A stretch of 64,000 nt of DNA from CAIXSC01 sp046349915 (lineage in GTDB: Bacteria > Planctomycetota > Planctomycetia > Pirellulales > Pirellulaceae). The notes below the pieces were generated by a model. That model had not been told where the DNA came from and did not search any database. It saw nothing but the letters and a program-made list of their open reading frames with translations. The position numbers and the translations under genes were made by a program. Below, in pieces: positions 6,743 through 13,700 of this stretch; positions within the stretch are counted from its first letter, which is position 1, and every line of letters starts with the position of its first letter. The stretch covers positions 1 to 64,000 of the forward strand of contig JAXMBL010000006.1 in assembly GCA_046349915.1 (NCBI GenBank), read 5' to 3'.

Positions 6743-8362
6743 GTGGCTAAGCAATTGATGTTTGAGGATCACGCCCGAGCCAAGATGCTGCAGGGCGTCG
6801 AGAAATTGGCCAGTGCCGTGGCCGTGACGTTGGGCCCGACGGGCCGCAACGTGATCATTGACAAGTCGTTCGGCAACCCGACGGTTACCAAGGACGGCGT
6901 GACGGTCGCCAAGGAAATCGAGTTGGAAGACCGCTTCGAGAACATGGGCGCGAAGCTCGTGGTCGAAGTCGCTCAGAAGACCTCGGATCTGGCGGGCGAC
7001 GGCACGACGACCGCCACCGTGCTCGCTCGAGCCATCTTCAAGGAAGGTCTCCGCAACATCGTCGCGGGCAGCAACCCGATGGCGATTCGTCGCGGAATCG
7101 AAAAGGCCGTTCAAGCGGCGACCACCAAGTTGCTCGCCATGGCCAAGCCGGTCACGAGCAAGGAAGAGGTGGCGAGCGTCGGTGCAATCAGCGCGAACAA
7201 CGACAAGGCGATCGGCGAGTTGTTGGCTGACGCGTTGCACCGCGTGGGTAAGGACGGCGTGATCACGGTCGAAGAAGGCAAGACGACCTCAACCAAGGTC
7301 GAGTATGTCGACGGCATGCAGTTCGACAAGGGCTTCGTGTCGCCGTACTTCATCAACCGTCCCGCGTCGATGGATTGCGTGCTCGACGACGCGTTCATCC
7401 TGATCCACGAGAAGAAGATCAGCAACATCCGCGAATTGGTGCCGATTCTGGAGAAGGTCAGCCAGACGGGCCGACCGCTGTTGATCATCGCCGAGGATGT
7501 CGATGCGGAAGCGTTGACGTTGTTGGTCGTGAACAAGCTGCGTGGCGTGCTGAACGTCTGTGCCGTGAAGGCGCCTGGCTTCGGCGATCGTCGCAAGGCG
7601 ATGCTGGGCGACATCGGCGTGTTGACGGGCGGCACGATGATCAGCGACGAGCTCGGTTTGCAGCTCGAAAATCTGTCGCTGGAGCAGTTAGGTCGGGCCA
7701 AGAAGATCACAGTCGACCGCAACAACACGACGATTGTCGAAGGCGCGGGCGAGCGAGATGAGATCGACAAGCGAATCCTGCAGATTCGCAATCAGATTGG
7801 TCAGACCGAGAGCGAGTACGACAAGGAAAAGTTCCAAGAACGACTCGCGAAGTTGGCGGGCGGCGTGGCGGTGATTTCCGTCGGCGCCGAGACCGAAGCC
7901 GACATGAAGCAGAAGAAGGCCCGCATCGAAGACGCCCTGCATGCGACTCGAGCGGCGGTGGAAGAGGGGATTCTGCCGGGCGGCGGCGTGGCGCTCTTGC
8001 GTTGCATCGACGCCGTGCAGAAGGCTCGCGATTCGGCCAAGGGGGACGAGCGGGTCGGCGTCGATATCGTCCTGGGCGCCTTGTCGGCGCCGATGAAGGC
8101 GATCGTCGACAACGGCGGCCGCGATGGCTCGGTGGTCGTGGACGAAGTGCTCCAGAAGGCGCAGAACATCGGATACGATGCGAACGCCAACGAGTACGTC
8201 GACATGGTCAAGTCGGGCATCATCGACCCGGTCAAGGTCGTGCGCACCGCTCTGGGCAATGCCGCGAGCATCTCGGCCTTGTTGCTGACGACCGAAGCCC
8301 TTGTCACCAACTTCGACAAGGACGACAAGAAGAAGCAGCGAGCCGAAGGCGCTGTTCGCTAG
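6743..8362 (+). CDS. groEL: Chaperonin GroEL, copy 2, without GGM tail
   Basis: This 539-residue Hsp60 paralog has an intact nucleotide-binding segment (GDGTTTATVLARAI) and GGGVALLRCIDA. The start is a GTG with AAGGAA eight bases upstream; both GroELs begin MAKQ. The C-terminus ends in a lysine-rich KKKQRAEGAVR rather than GGM repeats, so the inner-cavity tail differs from copy 1. It follows groES directly and is followed by dnaJ. The two GroELs may have different client sets, as seen for duplicated chaperonins elsewhere; that is inference. Confidence 0.97.
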   Translation: MAKQLMFEDHARAKMLQGVEKLASAVAVTLGPTGRNVIIDKSFGNPTVTKDGVTVAKEIELEDRFENMGAKLVVEVAQKTSDLAGDGTTTATVLARAIFKEGLRNIVAGSNPMAIRRGIEKAVQAATTKLLAMAKPVTSKEEVASVGAISANNDKAIGELLADALHRVGKDGVITVEEGKTTSTKVEYVDGMQFDKGFVSPYFINRPASMDCVLDDAFILIHEKKISNIRELVPILEKVSQTGRPLLIIAEDVDAEALTLLVVNKLRGVLNVCAVKAPGFGDRRKAMLGDIGVLTGGTMISDELGLQLENLSLEQLGRAKKITVDRNNTTIVEGAGERDEIDKRILQIRNQIGQTESEYDKEKFQERLAKLAGGVAVISVGAETEADMKQKKARIEDALHATRAAVEEGILPGGGVALLRCIDAVQKARDSAKGDERVGVDIVLGALSAPMKAIVDNGGRDGSVVVDEVLQKAQNIGYDANANEYVDMVKSGIIDPVKVVRTALGNAASISALLLTTEALVTNFDKDDKKKQRAEGAVR

Positions 8363-8376
8363 TGAAGAGGACGCAG

Positions 8377-8402
8377 GGAGGACGTCCAGCCGGGCGTCCT
8401 CC
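8377..8402 (+). promoter_or_regulatory. Hairpin between groEL2 and dnaJ
   Basis: GGAGGACG and CGTCCTCC form a perfect 8-bp stem around a 10-base loop, 14 bases after the groEL2 stop. No T-run follows. It could attenuate or process the operon mRNA between chaperonin and dnaJ parts. Confidence 0.4.
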
Positions 8403-8498
8403 GTGCGGGTTCGTTGGAGCGGTCAAACGATCCGTCACATTCACAAGCCACTTGCGCCTCGGTGCTAGCCGGAGCGCGGTGGCTTTTTTTGAGCAGCC

Positions 8499-9674
8499 AT
8501 GTCCACGATGGCCAAAAAACGCGACTACTACGAAGTGCTCGGTGTCACCAAAGGCGCCTCCGCGAAGGAGATTGCCACGGCGTACCGCAAGCTGGCCATC
8601 AAGTACCATCCTGACAGCAATCAGGGGGACTCGGACGCCATCGAGAAGTTCAAGGAATGCGCCGAAGCTTACGAGGTGCTGAACGATCCCGAAAAGCGTG
8701 CTCGCTACGATCAGTACGGGCATGCCGGCGTCGAAGATGGACACGCTCAATTCAATGACGTGCAAGATATCTTCGAAGCGTTTAGCGACATCTTCGGCGG
8801 TGGAGGCGGCGGCGGGATTTTCGGCGACTTGTTCGGCGGCGGCGGTCGTCGTCAGCGGCGAGCGCGTCGCGGGGCCGATATTCGCGTCGATGTAGCGCTC
8901 GACTTGGAAGAAGCGGCTCGCGGGGTTTCGAAAACGATCGAATTCCCACGCAGTCAGTCGTGCGGCAAGTGCAACGGCACGGGGAATCGCGCCGGGGCTC
9001 AACGCGAGCAGTGTCGTCGCTGCGCGGGTCGAGGCCAGGTAGTGCAGCAGGCGGGAATTCTGCGAGTGCAGACGACCTGTCCGACTTGCGGTGGATCGGG
9101 CACGATCGTCACCGACCCCTGCGATCAATGCCGCGGGCATGGCTACACAGCCGGTAAAGTGCGACTCGATTTTCAGATCCCGCGCGGCATCGACGACGGC
9201 ATGCGAGTCCGTTTGACGGGCGAAGGCGAGCCGAGTCCGGACGGGGGTCCCGCGGGCGATTGTTACTGCTTTGTGTCGGTGCGACGGCATCGGCTGTTTC
9301 AGCGGGATGGCTCGAACTTAATCCTGCAATTGCCGATCTCGTATAGCCAGGCCGCGTTAGGGGCGACGATCGAAGTCCCAACGCTCGACGGCCCCACGAA
9401 TCTCGATGTGCCCAGCGGCACTCAGTCAGGCGATGTCTTCCGCATTGCGGGTCGCGGCATGCCCGACCCTCGCGGCGGCCGCACGGGCGACCTGTTGGTT
9501 CAAACCCACATTGAAGTTCCCAAGAAACTGACCTCGCGACAGAGCGAACTGCTCCGGGAACTGGCCGAGTTGGAGCATGTGCATGTCACTCCCAATCGGA
9601 AATCGTTCCTAGAGAAGATTCGCGATTACTTCGCGCCGCCCGATGAACGAGTCGGGGACAAGAAGGAGGAATGA
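8499..9674 (+). CDS. dnaJ: Chaperone DnaJ (Hsp40)
   Basis: DnaJ delivers unfolded clients to DnaK and stimulates its ATPase. The 391 residues show the J domain with HPD at 37-39, a Gly/Phe-rich linker with GGGGGGGIFGDLFGGGG, four zinc-binding CxxCxGxG-type units (CGKCNGTG, CRRCAGRG, CPTCGGSG, CDQCRGHG), and the C-terminal substrate-binding domains. A second ATG at 8508 (MAKKRDYYEVL) would remove three residues and is equally possible; neither has a strong ribosome site. The stop overlaps an ATGA just before grpE. There is no dnaK in the window. Confidence 0.96.
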   Translation: MSTMAKKRDYYEVLGVTKGASAKEIATAYRKLAIKYHPDSNQGDSDAIEKFKECAEAYEVLNDPEKRARYDQYGHAGVEDGHAQFNDVQDIFEAFSDIFGGGGGGGIFGDLFGGGGRRQRRARRGADIRVDVALDLEEAARGVSKTIEFPRSQSCGKCNGTGNRAGAQREQCRRCAGRGQVVQQAGILRVQTTCPTCGGSGTIVTDPCDQCRGHGYTAGKVRLDFQIPRGIDDGMRVRLTGEGEPSPDGGPAGDCYCFVSVRRHRLFQRDGSNLILQLPISYSQAALGATIEVPTLDGPTNLDVPSGTQSGDVFRIAGRGMPDPRGGRTGDLLVQTHIEVPKKLTSRQSELLRELAELEHVHVTPNRKSFLEKIRDYFAPPDERVGDKKEE

Positions 9675-9678
9675 TCCC

Positions 9679-10290
9679 ATGAGCAACTCTCCTGAATCAT
9701 CATCTGAAACTTCGGCACAAGCTTCGGCCGACTCGCAGTCGTCGCAAGGCGGCGACGCGTTCGATGCCGCGTTGGAAGCTGTCGCCGGCTCGACCGAGGC
9801 CGCTCGCGAATCGGGCGATTGGTCCTCGGAGCGAGCCCGGCTGAACGGCGAATTGCGGGACGCCAACGAGCGAGTGCTACGAGCTCAAGCGGAGCTGGAG
9901 AACTACCGCAAGCGTTCGCGTCGCGAGATGGAGGACGAGCGCAAGTATGCCTCGCTGCCACTCATCCGCGACCTGCTGAGCGTGATGGACAATCTGGATC
10001 GAGCGTTGGAGGCAGCCGAGCGAAACCAAGGTAGCTCGGGGCTCGCCGAAGGGGTCAAGATGGTGGCGATTCAGTTCATCACCTATTTGGAACAGCATGG
10101 CTGTCGCAAGATTGCGGCCGTGGGCCTCCCCTTTGACCCTCATCAGCACGAGGCGATCGCCCAGGAACCGAGCACCGAACACGCGGCTGGCGTCGTCACT
10201 CGGATCGCTCGTAATGGCTATATGCTTCATGAACGAGTGGTGCGACCGTCGCAGGTGTTAGTTTCGACGGGCCAACCCGCGGCGCAGTAG
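9679..10290 (+). CDS. grpE: Nucleotide exchange factor GrpE
   Basis: GrpE releases ADP from DnaK. The 203-residue protein has an acidic, Ser-rich N-terminus, a long coiled-coil segment (RDANERVLRAQAELENYRKR) and the C-terminal beta domain with LPFDPHQHEAIAQEPS and the conserved closing pattern VVRPSQVLVS. The ATG is chosen because AAGGAGGA lies eight bases upstream; an upstream in-frame ATG lies inside dnaJ and lacks such a site. It is translationally close to dnaJ (4-base gap). Confidence 0.95.
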   Translation: MSNSPESSSETSAQASADSQSSQGGDAFDAALEAVAGSTEAARESGDWSSERARLNGELRDANERVLRAQAELENYRKRSRREMEDERKYASLPLIRDLLSVMDNLDRALEAAERNQGSSGLAEGVKMVAIQFITYLEQHGCRKIAAVGLPFDPHQHEAIAQEPSTEHAAGVVTRIARNGYMLHERVVRPSQVLVSTGQPAAQ

Positions 10291-10352
10291 GCGGCAAGCC
10301 CCCCAGCATCGAACGATTTGAATTAGGCAGACTTGATTCCGGAGTTAGCGAC

Positions 10353-10670
10353 ATGCCCACTTACGACTATCAGTGCAGTGCGTGCGAGCACGAGTTCGAA
10401 GTGTTTCAGGGCATTAACGACGAGTTGTTGGTGAAGTGCCCCAAGTGCGGCAAGAAGAAGTTGAAGCGGTTGTTTGGCGCCGGGGCGGGCATCATCTTCA
10501 AGGGATCGGGCTTCTACCAGACCGACTACCGCAGCGATGGCTATAAGCAAAAGGCGGCTTCGGAGTCGAAGTCGAGTTCGGAGTCGTCGTCGAGCGGCGG
10601 GGAATCGAAGTCTGAAACGAAGTCCGAGAGCAAGTCGGAAGCTAAATCGTCCGACAAGGGGAAGAAGTAG
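10353..10670 (+). CDS. FmdB-type zinc ribbon protein
   Basis: The protein has 105 residues. The first approximately 42 form an FmdB/CxxC_CxxC_SSSS zinc ribbon: MPTYDYQCSACEHEFEVFQ, then VKCPKCGKKKLKRLFGAG, followed by the typical FKGSGFYQTDYR. The remainder is a Ser/Lys/Glu low-complexity tail. GGAG lies eight bases before the ATG. The family's role is unclear; it is often annotated as a putative regulatory protein. It is the last gene of the chaperone block, 62 bases after grpE. Confidence 0.9.
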   Translation: MPTYDYQCSACEHEFEVFQGINDELLVKCPKCGKKKLKRLFGAGAGIIFKGSGFYQTDYRSDGYKQKAASESKSSSESSSSGGESKSETKSESKSEAKSSDKGKK

Positions 10671-10717
10671 GCGTTGCTGCGAGGGGTGACTCTCGGACTG
10701 TACGACGGTTGGTGCCC

Positions 10718-10786
10718 CGTGGGGCAGGTTTTCAACCTGCCCGGCTGGCTGATGAACTGCTGGGCAGGTTGAAAACCTGCCCCACG
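10718..10786. repeat. Perfect 25-bp inverted repeat made of two nested palindromes
   Basis: The arms at 10718-10742 and 10762-10786 are exact inverted copies, and each arm is itself a hairpin (GGGCAGGTT-TTC-AACCTGCCC). It lies between the convergent zinc ribbon gene and the M56 remnant and could terminate both. It looks like a dispersed palindromic element rather than coding DNA. Confidence 0.8.
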
Positions 10787-10844
10787 ACAGACTCGTTTAG
10801 ACTCTCCGACGGTCGACTGCGCTCGTTCTGCACGGGCCGGCATC

Positions 10845-10863
10845 GACGGACTAGAAGTCCGTC
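10845..10863 (+). repeat. GACGGACT palindrome, copy 2
   Basis: GACGGACT-AGA-AGTCCGTC followed by GTAC has the same stem as at 4157 with one loop base changed. It lies 19 bases beyond the end of the M56 remnant. Confidence 0.85.
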
Positions 10864-10881
10864 GTACGGTGTTTCCGACCA

Positions 10882-11181
10882 TTAATCGCGATTGGCATTT
10901 TCCGCGGCGGTGCGCAATGCCTCGTCCTGATCACGGAGCGCCTCTTCGACGACGAAACGTTCGATTTCTACGTTCGACTTGCGGTAGAGTCGCACGATTT
11001 CCGCTCGAGCTTCAGGGTTCTTGCGTTGGAAAGCTTCGGCGATGATAGGGTAAGCGGCTTCCTTCAGCGGAGCAGCTCGACGAACGGTCTCGGCCAACAG
11101 TTCCTCGGGGCCCTTGCTGGCGACTGCGAAGAGGAAGAGTCTTGAATCCTCGCCTTCCAGCTTCTTCGCCGCTTCGAAAAT
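10882..11181 (-). pseudogene. Detached C-terminal part of the M56 protein (after in-frame TAG)
   Basis: This frame continues the M56 peptidase gene without a shift: directly after the TAG (11182-11184) it reads IFEAAKKLEGEDSRLF and runs on for 99 residues, including YPIIAEAFQRKNPEARAEIVRLY, to a stop at 10882. Amphipathic helices rich in Ala/Glu/Arg match the HEAT-like tail before the stop. There is no good start codon or ribosome site at its beginning, so it is not an independent gene. Either a nonsense mutation truncated the protein or the stop is read through. Confidence 0.7.
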
Positions 11182-12885
11182 CTATTTCGCTTGATCTTGT
11201 TTGCCTTCCGCCGCGAGCGACAGGAAGACCAGCGGCTCACCCTTGGAGAAGCCAGCCTCCAACGCGACCGCTCGGATCTCTGGCGATTCGTCGCGCGCCA
11301 TGCGGGCGAACAGAGCAACTTCATACTTGTCCTTGTGCTTGGCGAGTTCCTTGGCGGCGAAAAGGCGATCCTCGGCCGCTAGAGATTCGAAGCCTTTGGC
11401 GAGCGCCGGCAAACCGGGCTCTCCCAGTGCACACAGGGCGGACAGCGCTTTCCGACGAACGGGTTCGCGATCAACGGTCAGAATCGCGTAGGCGCACAGC
11501 ACCACCCCCTCGTCACCCAATTTGTCGACGCCATCGAGCGAAGCGAGTTGCGCCGATTCGTCGGTCCCCTTGAGCGACTCGAACTTGCGGCGAGCCGTCT
11601 CGCTCCAAGTCGACGGATCTTTGGCCAGCGTCTTCAGCGTTTCAACTCGTTCCGTGACTCGAGCATGGAGTTGCTTGCCTGACTCCTTGACTTCGTCGGC
11701 TTTCGCCTTGGTTGCGACCAGTTTCTCGCGCAGGCCTGCAATCTCCTGCTTCACTCGTTCGATTGTTGCTTCTCGTTCCTGGGCGATCAGCCGGACTTGG
11801 GCGAGCGACACGAAGGCGACCAGCGCCAGCGTCGCGCCAAACAGTGTGGTCTTCATACGAGTTTCCTTGGATTCGGGGACTTTTAGGACACGTCGAACAC
11901 GCAACACCAGCGGATGAGACTGCGCGCATCGTCCCAAGGCGAGTGATGTTTCCGGTAGTTGTGATTCAATCAGGCGATTGAGAGCGCGAGCGTACTCGAC
12001 GGCCTCGCCTCCCTGAGCGGCCGCGCGATCGCAGGCCCATTCCGCCGACTCGTCGTACATTCCCACCAGCCGCCAAGCACACGGGTGATAGGCGAATGGC
12101 AGCGAGACAATCCGCAGGAAGAAAGAAGCTAGTACATCTCCTCGCAGGTAATGAGCCAACTCGTGCCGCATAATGAGGCGGCGTTCGGTCGAGTCGAGTC
12201 GTCCCCAGACGGGTTGCGGGATCACCAGCGAGTAACCTTGGGGCAGAAACCCGAGCATCGGTCCCACTCCGGTGGAAACCTGCAGCGGGATGGGTCGACG
12301 CCGAGGCGCGATTGTAGTCTGCGTTTCGTTCCACTCGTCCACCAACTCCTGTTCGTCGTCGCGAGCCGACCGACAATTCCAGACGACTCGCAGATAACGC
12401 ATGGTCCCGAGCAGCACTGCCCCCGCCACGCTTAAGATCCAAAGCGGAATCAGCAACTTCCCGCTGGTCGGCAGAACGGTTGCAAAATCAGGCCAAGGCG
12501 ACTGCACGGGTCCTGCGGGAGCTTCTAGCAGCGATACAGGGTCTGGTGAGTTAGTCAGGTCACCGACCCATGGGCTCGCTTGGTTCGCATTCAATCCTTG
12601 CTCGACACGCAGGCCGGTGGAATAGCTCTGTGGTTGCGATGGGGGTGCGTGATTATCGTTCGGTATGCTCTGCTGATTTGCCTCAGCCACGGGTTCGTAC
12701 CACGGCACTTCGATGGTCCACGACCAAGGCGACAGTGCGGTCAGAAACACCAGCAGCGCCGCGGCGAAGCGAGTGCTCGAGGAGTCGATTTGCCAACGGT
12801 TGCATACGGCGGGAACTAGCAACCCGCCGAGCGTCACGATGATCGCTCCGCGCGTCAGCCAGAGCAGAAAACCGAGGGAGTTCAT
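11182..12885 (-). CDS. BlaR1-like M56 membrane metallopeptidase, C-terminally cut
   Basis: M56 proteins are membrane sensors whose cytosolic zinc protease inactivates the paired BlaI repressor. The 567 residues show N-terminal membrane segments (about 6-28, 38-55 and 145-162) and the zinc motif HELAHYLRGD at 241-250 with a downstream ESAEWACD. A further membrane segment near 350 leads into a coiled-coil/HEAT-like tail in place of the penicillin-binding sensor of BlaR1. Its ATG overlaps the blaI stop (ATGA), so the two are cotranslated. An in-frame TAG ends it about 99 codons before the frame really closes. The input signal is unknown. Confidence 0.9.
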   Translation of the reverse strand: MNSLGFLLWLTRGAIIVTLGGLLVPAVCNRWQIDSSSTRFAAALLVFLTALSPWSWTIEVPWYEPVAEANQQSIPNDNHAPPSQPQSYSTGLRVEQGLNANQASPWVGDLTNSPDPVSLLEAPAGPVQSPWPDFATVLPTSGKLLIPLWILSVAGAVLLGTMRYLRVVWNCRSARDDEQELVDEWNETQTTIAPRRRPIPLQVSTGVGPMLGFLPQGYSLVIPQPVWGRLDSTERRLIMRHELAHYLRGDVLASFFLRIVSLPFAYHPCAWRLVGMYDESAEWACDRAAAQGGEAVEYARALNRLIESQLPETSLALGRCAQSHPLVLRVRRVLKVPESKETRMKTTLFGATLALVAFVSLAQVRLIAQEREATIERVKQEIAGLREKLVATKAKADEVKESGKQLHARVTERVETLKTLAKDPSTWSETARRKFESLKGTDESAQLASLDGVDKLGDEGVVLCAYAILTVDREPVRRKALSALCALGEPGLPALAKGFESLAAEDRLFAAKELAKHKDKYEVALFARMARDESPEIRAVALEAGFSKGEPLVFLSLAAEGKQDQAK

Positions 12886-13286
12886 GACGACTGCTCCGGT
12901 CGATCCTTGAGCTGCTGTTCCGCCTCGTCGATCAAACGACGCATTTCGCGCAGGTCGTCGACGCTGACCGAAGGATCTTGGACAAGATGTGCGAACAGGG
13001 GCACGACGCCGGAGAGTCGATCAAGGAACGAGTGGACCATGGTCCCACGTACTTCCTCGGGATCGACTTGCGCGGAGTATTCGGCGGGCCGTTGTCGGCT
13101 CTTGGCAACCAAGCCTTTTTCGACGAGTCGTTCAAGCCGAGTCTGGACGGTGGTATAGCCGACATCTCGTCCCGATTCGACCATGGCTTGGTGGGCGGCG
13201 GAGAGTGTGAGTCCACCGCGTTCCCACAGTAATCGCAGTAATTCAACCTCGCCCGCCGCGAGCGGCCCGCGTTTCTTGCCTACCAT
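12882..13286 (-). CDS. BlaI/MecI-family repressor
   Basis: This 134-residue winged-helix DNA-binding repressor is typically cleaved or released by its M56 partner. The N-terminal wHTH is evident (LAAGEVELLRLLWERGGLT, then YTTVQTRLERLVEKGLV), followed by the dimerisation helix region and the characteristic SFLDRLSGVV. GAGGAG lies nine bases before the ATG. It is the first gene of a two-gene operon and is preceded by palindromic half-sites that suit autorepression. Confidence 0.95.
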   Translation of the reverse strand: MVGKKRGPLAAGEVELLRLLWERGGLTLSAAHQAMVESGRDVGYTTVQTRLERLVEKGLVAKSRQRPAEYSAQVDPEEVRGTMVHSFLDRLSGVVPLFAHLVQDPSVSVDDLREMRRLIDEAEQQLKDRPEQSS

Positions 13287-13329
13287 GAATCGGCTCCTCG
13301 TCCTGCTCTCTCAGCCGTTTACTACTTCG

Positions 13330-13359
13330 GTCGTAAACATATTACGACACCAGTCGTAA
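13330..13359. promoter_or_regulatory. BlaI operator with three half-sites
   Basis: GTCGTAA (13330), TTACGAC (13342) and GTCGTAA (13353) form two perfect palindromes sharing the middle half-site, with spacers ACATA and ACCA. BlaI/MecI operators are palindromes of the general form TACxxx...xxxGTA. The site lies 44-73 bases upstream of the blaI start, in the expected promoter region. Confidence 0.8.
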
Positions 13360-13384
13360 ATGGTCAAGCAAGAAAGTTGTGAGT

Positions 13385-13544
13385 ACGCGGCTGTTCCGCT
13401 CGCGAAGCGAGCGGGCTACGTAGCCGTCTCGCTTCGCGAGACGATCAGCCGCTCGGCGTAACGACGCCGCCTGCCAAGCTCGAACGGTCACGAGAAACGA
13501 CTCGCTCACGCGGCTGTTCCGCTCGCGAAGCGAGCGGGCTACGT
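13385..13544. repeat. Cluster of three hairpin repeats with a 37-bp exact direct repeat
   Basis: The 37 bases at 13385-13421 recur exactly at 13508-13544. Each holds CCGCTCGC-GAA-GCGAGCGG. Between them lies CGTCTCGC-TTC-GCGAGACG (13425-13443). All three hairpins share the CTCGC-GAA-GCGAG core, while the outer base pairs differ between copies yet stay paired. The cluster occupies the intergenic space between blaI and the next gene. Confidence 0.8.
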
Positions 13545-13700
13545 CGCTGCGTAGCCAGTTTGCTTGCGGCGGCGGCTGGGGCTAGAATATTAACTCCTTC
13601 CAAAGCTTGATTTTCCCGCCTTCAATCCGCCGTTAGGATCTTCGTGATGCGCATGACGCCTGCCTTGGTCTCCGCGCGCCTCAATACGAGGGCTTTTTCG

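Noticed and set aside
13385..13544. Possible CRISPR array (regular repeats near blaI)
   Set aside because: Only two exact 37-bp copies, with a hairpin rather than a spacer between them, and no cas genes in the window.
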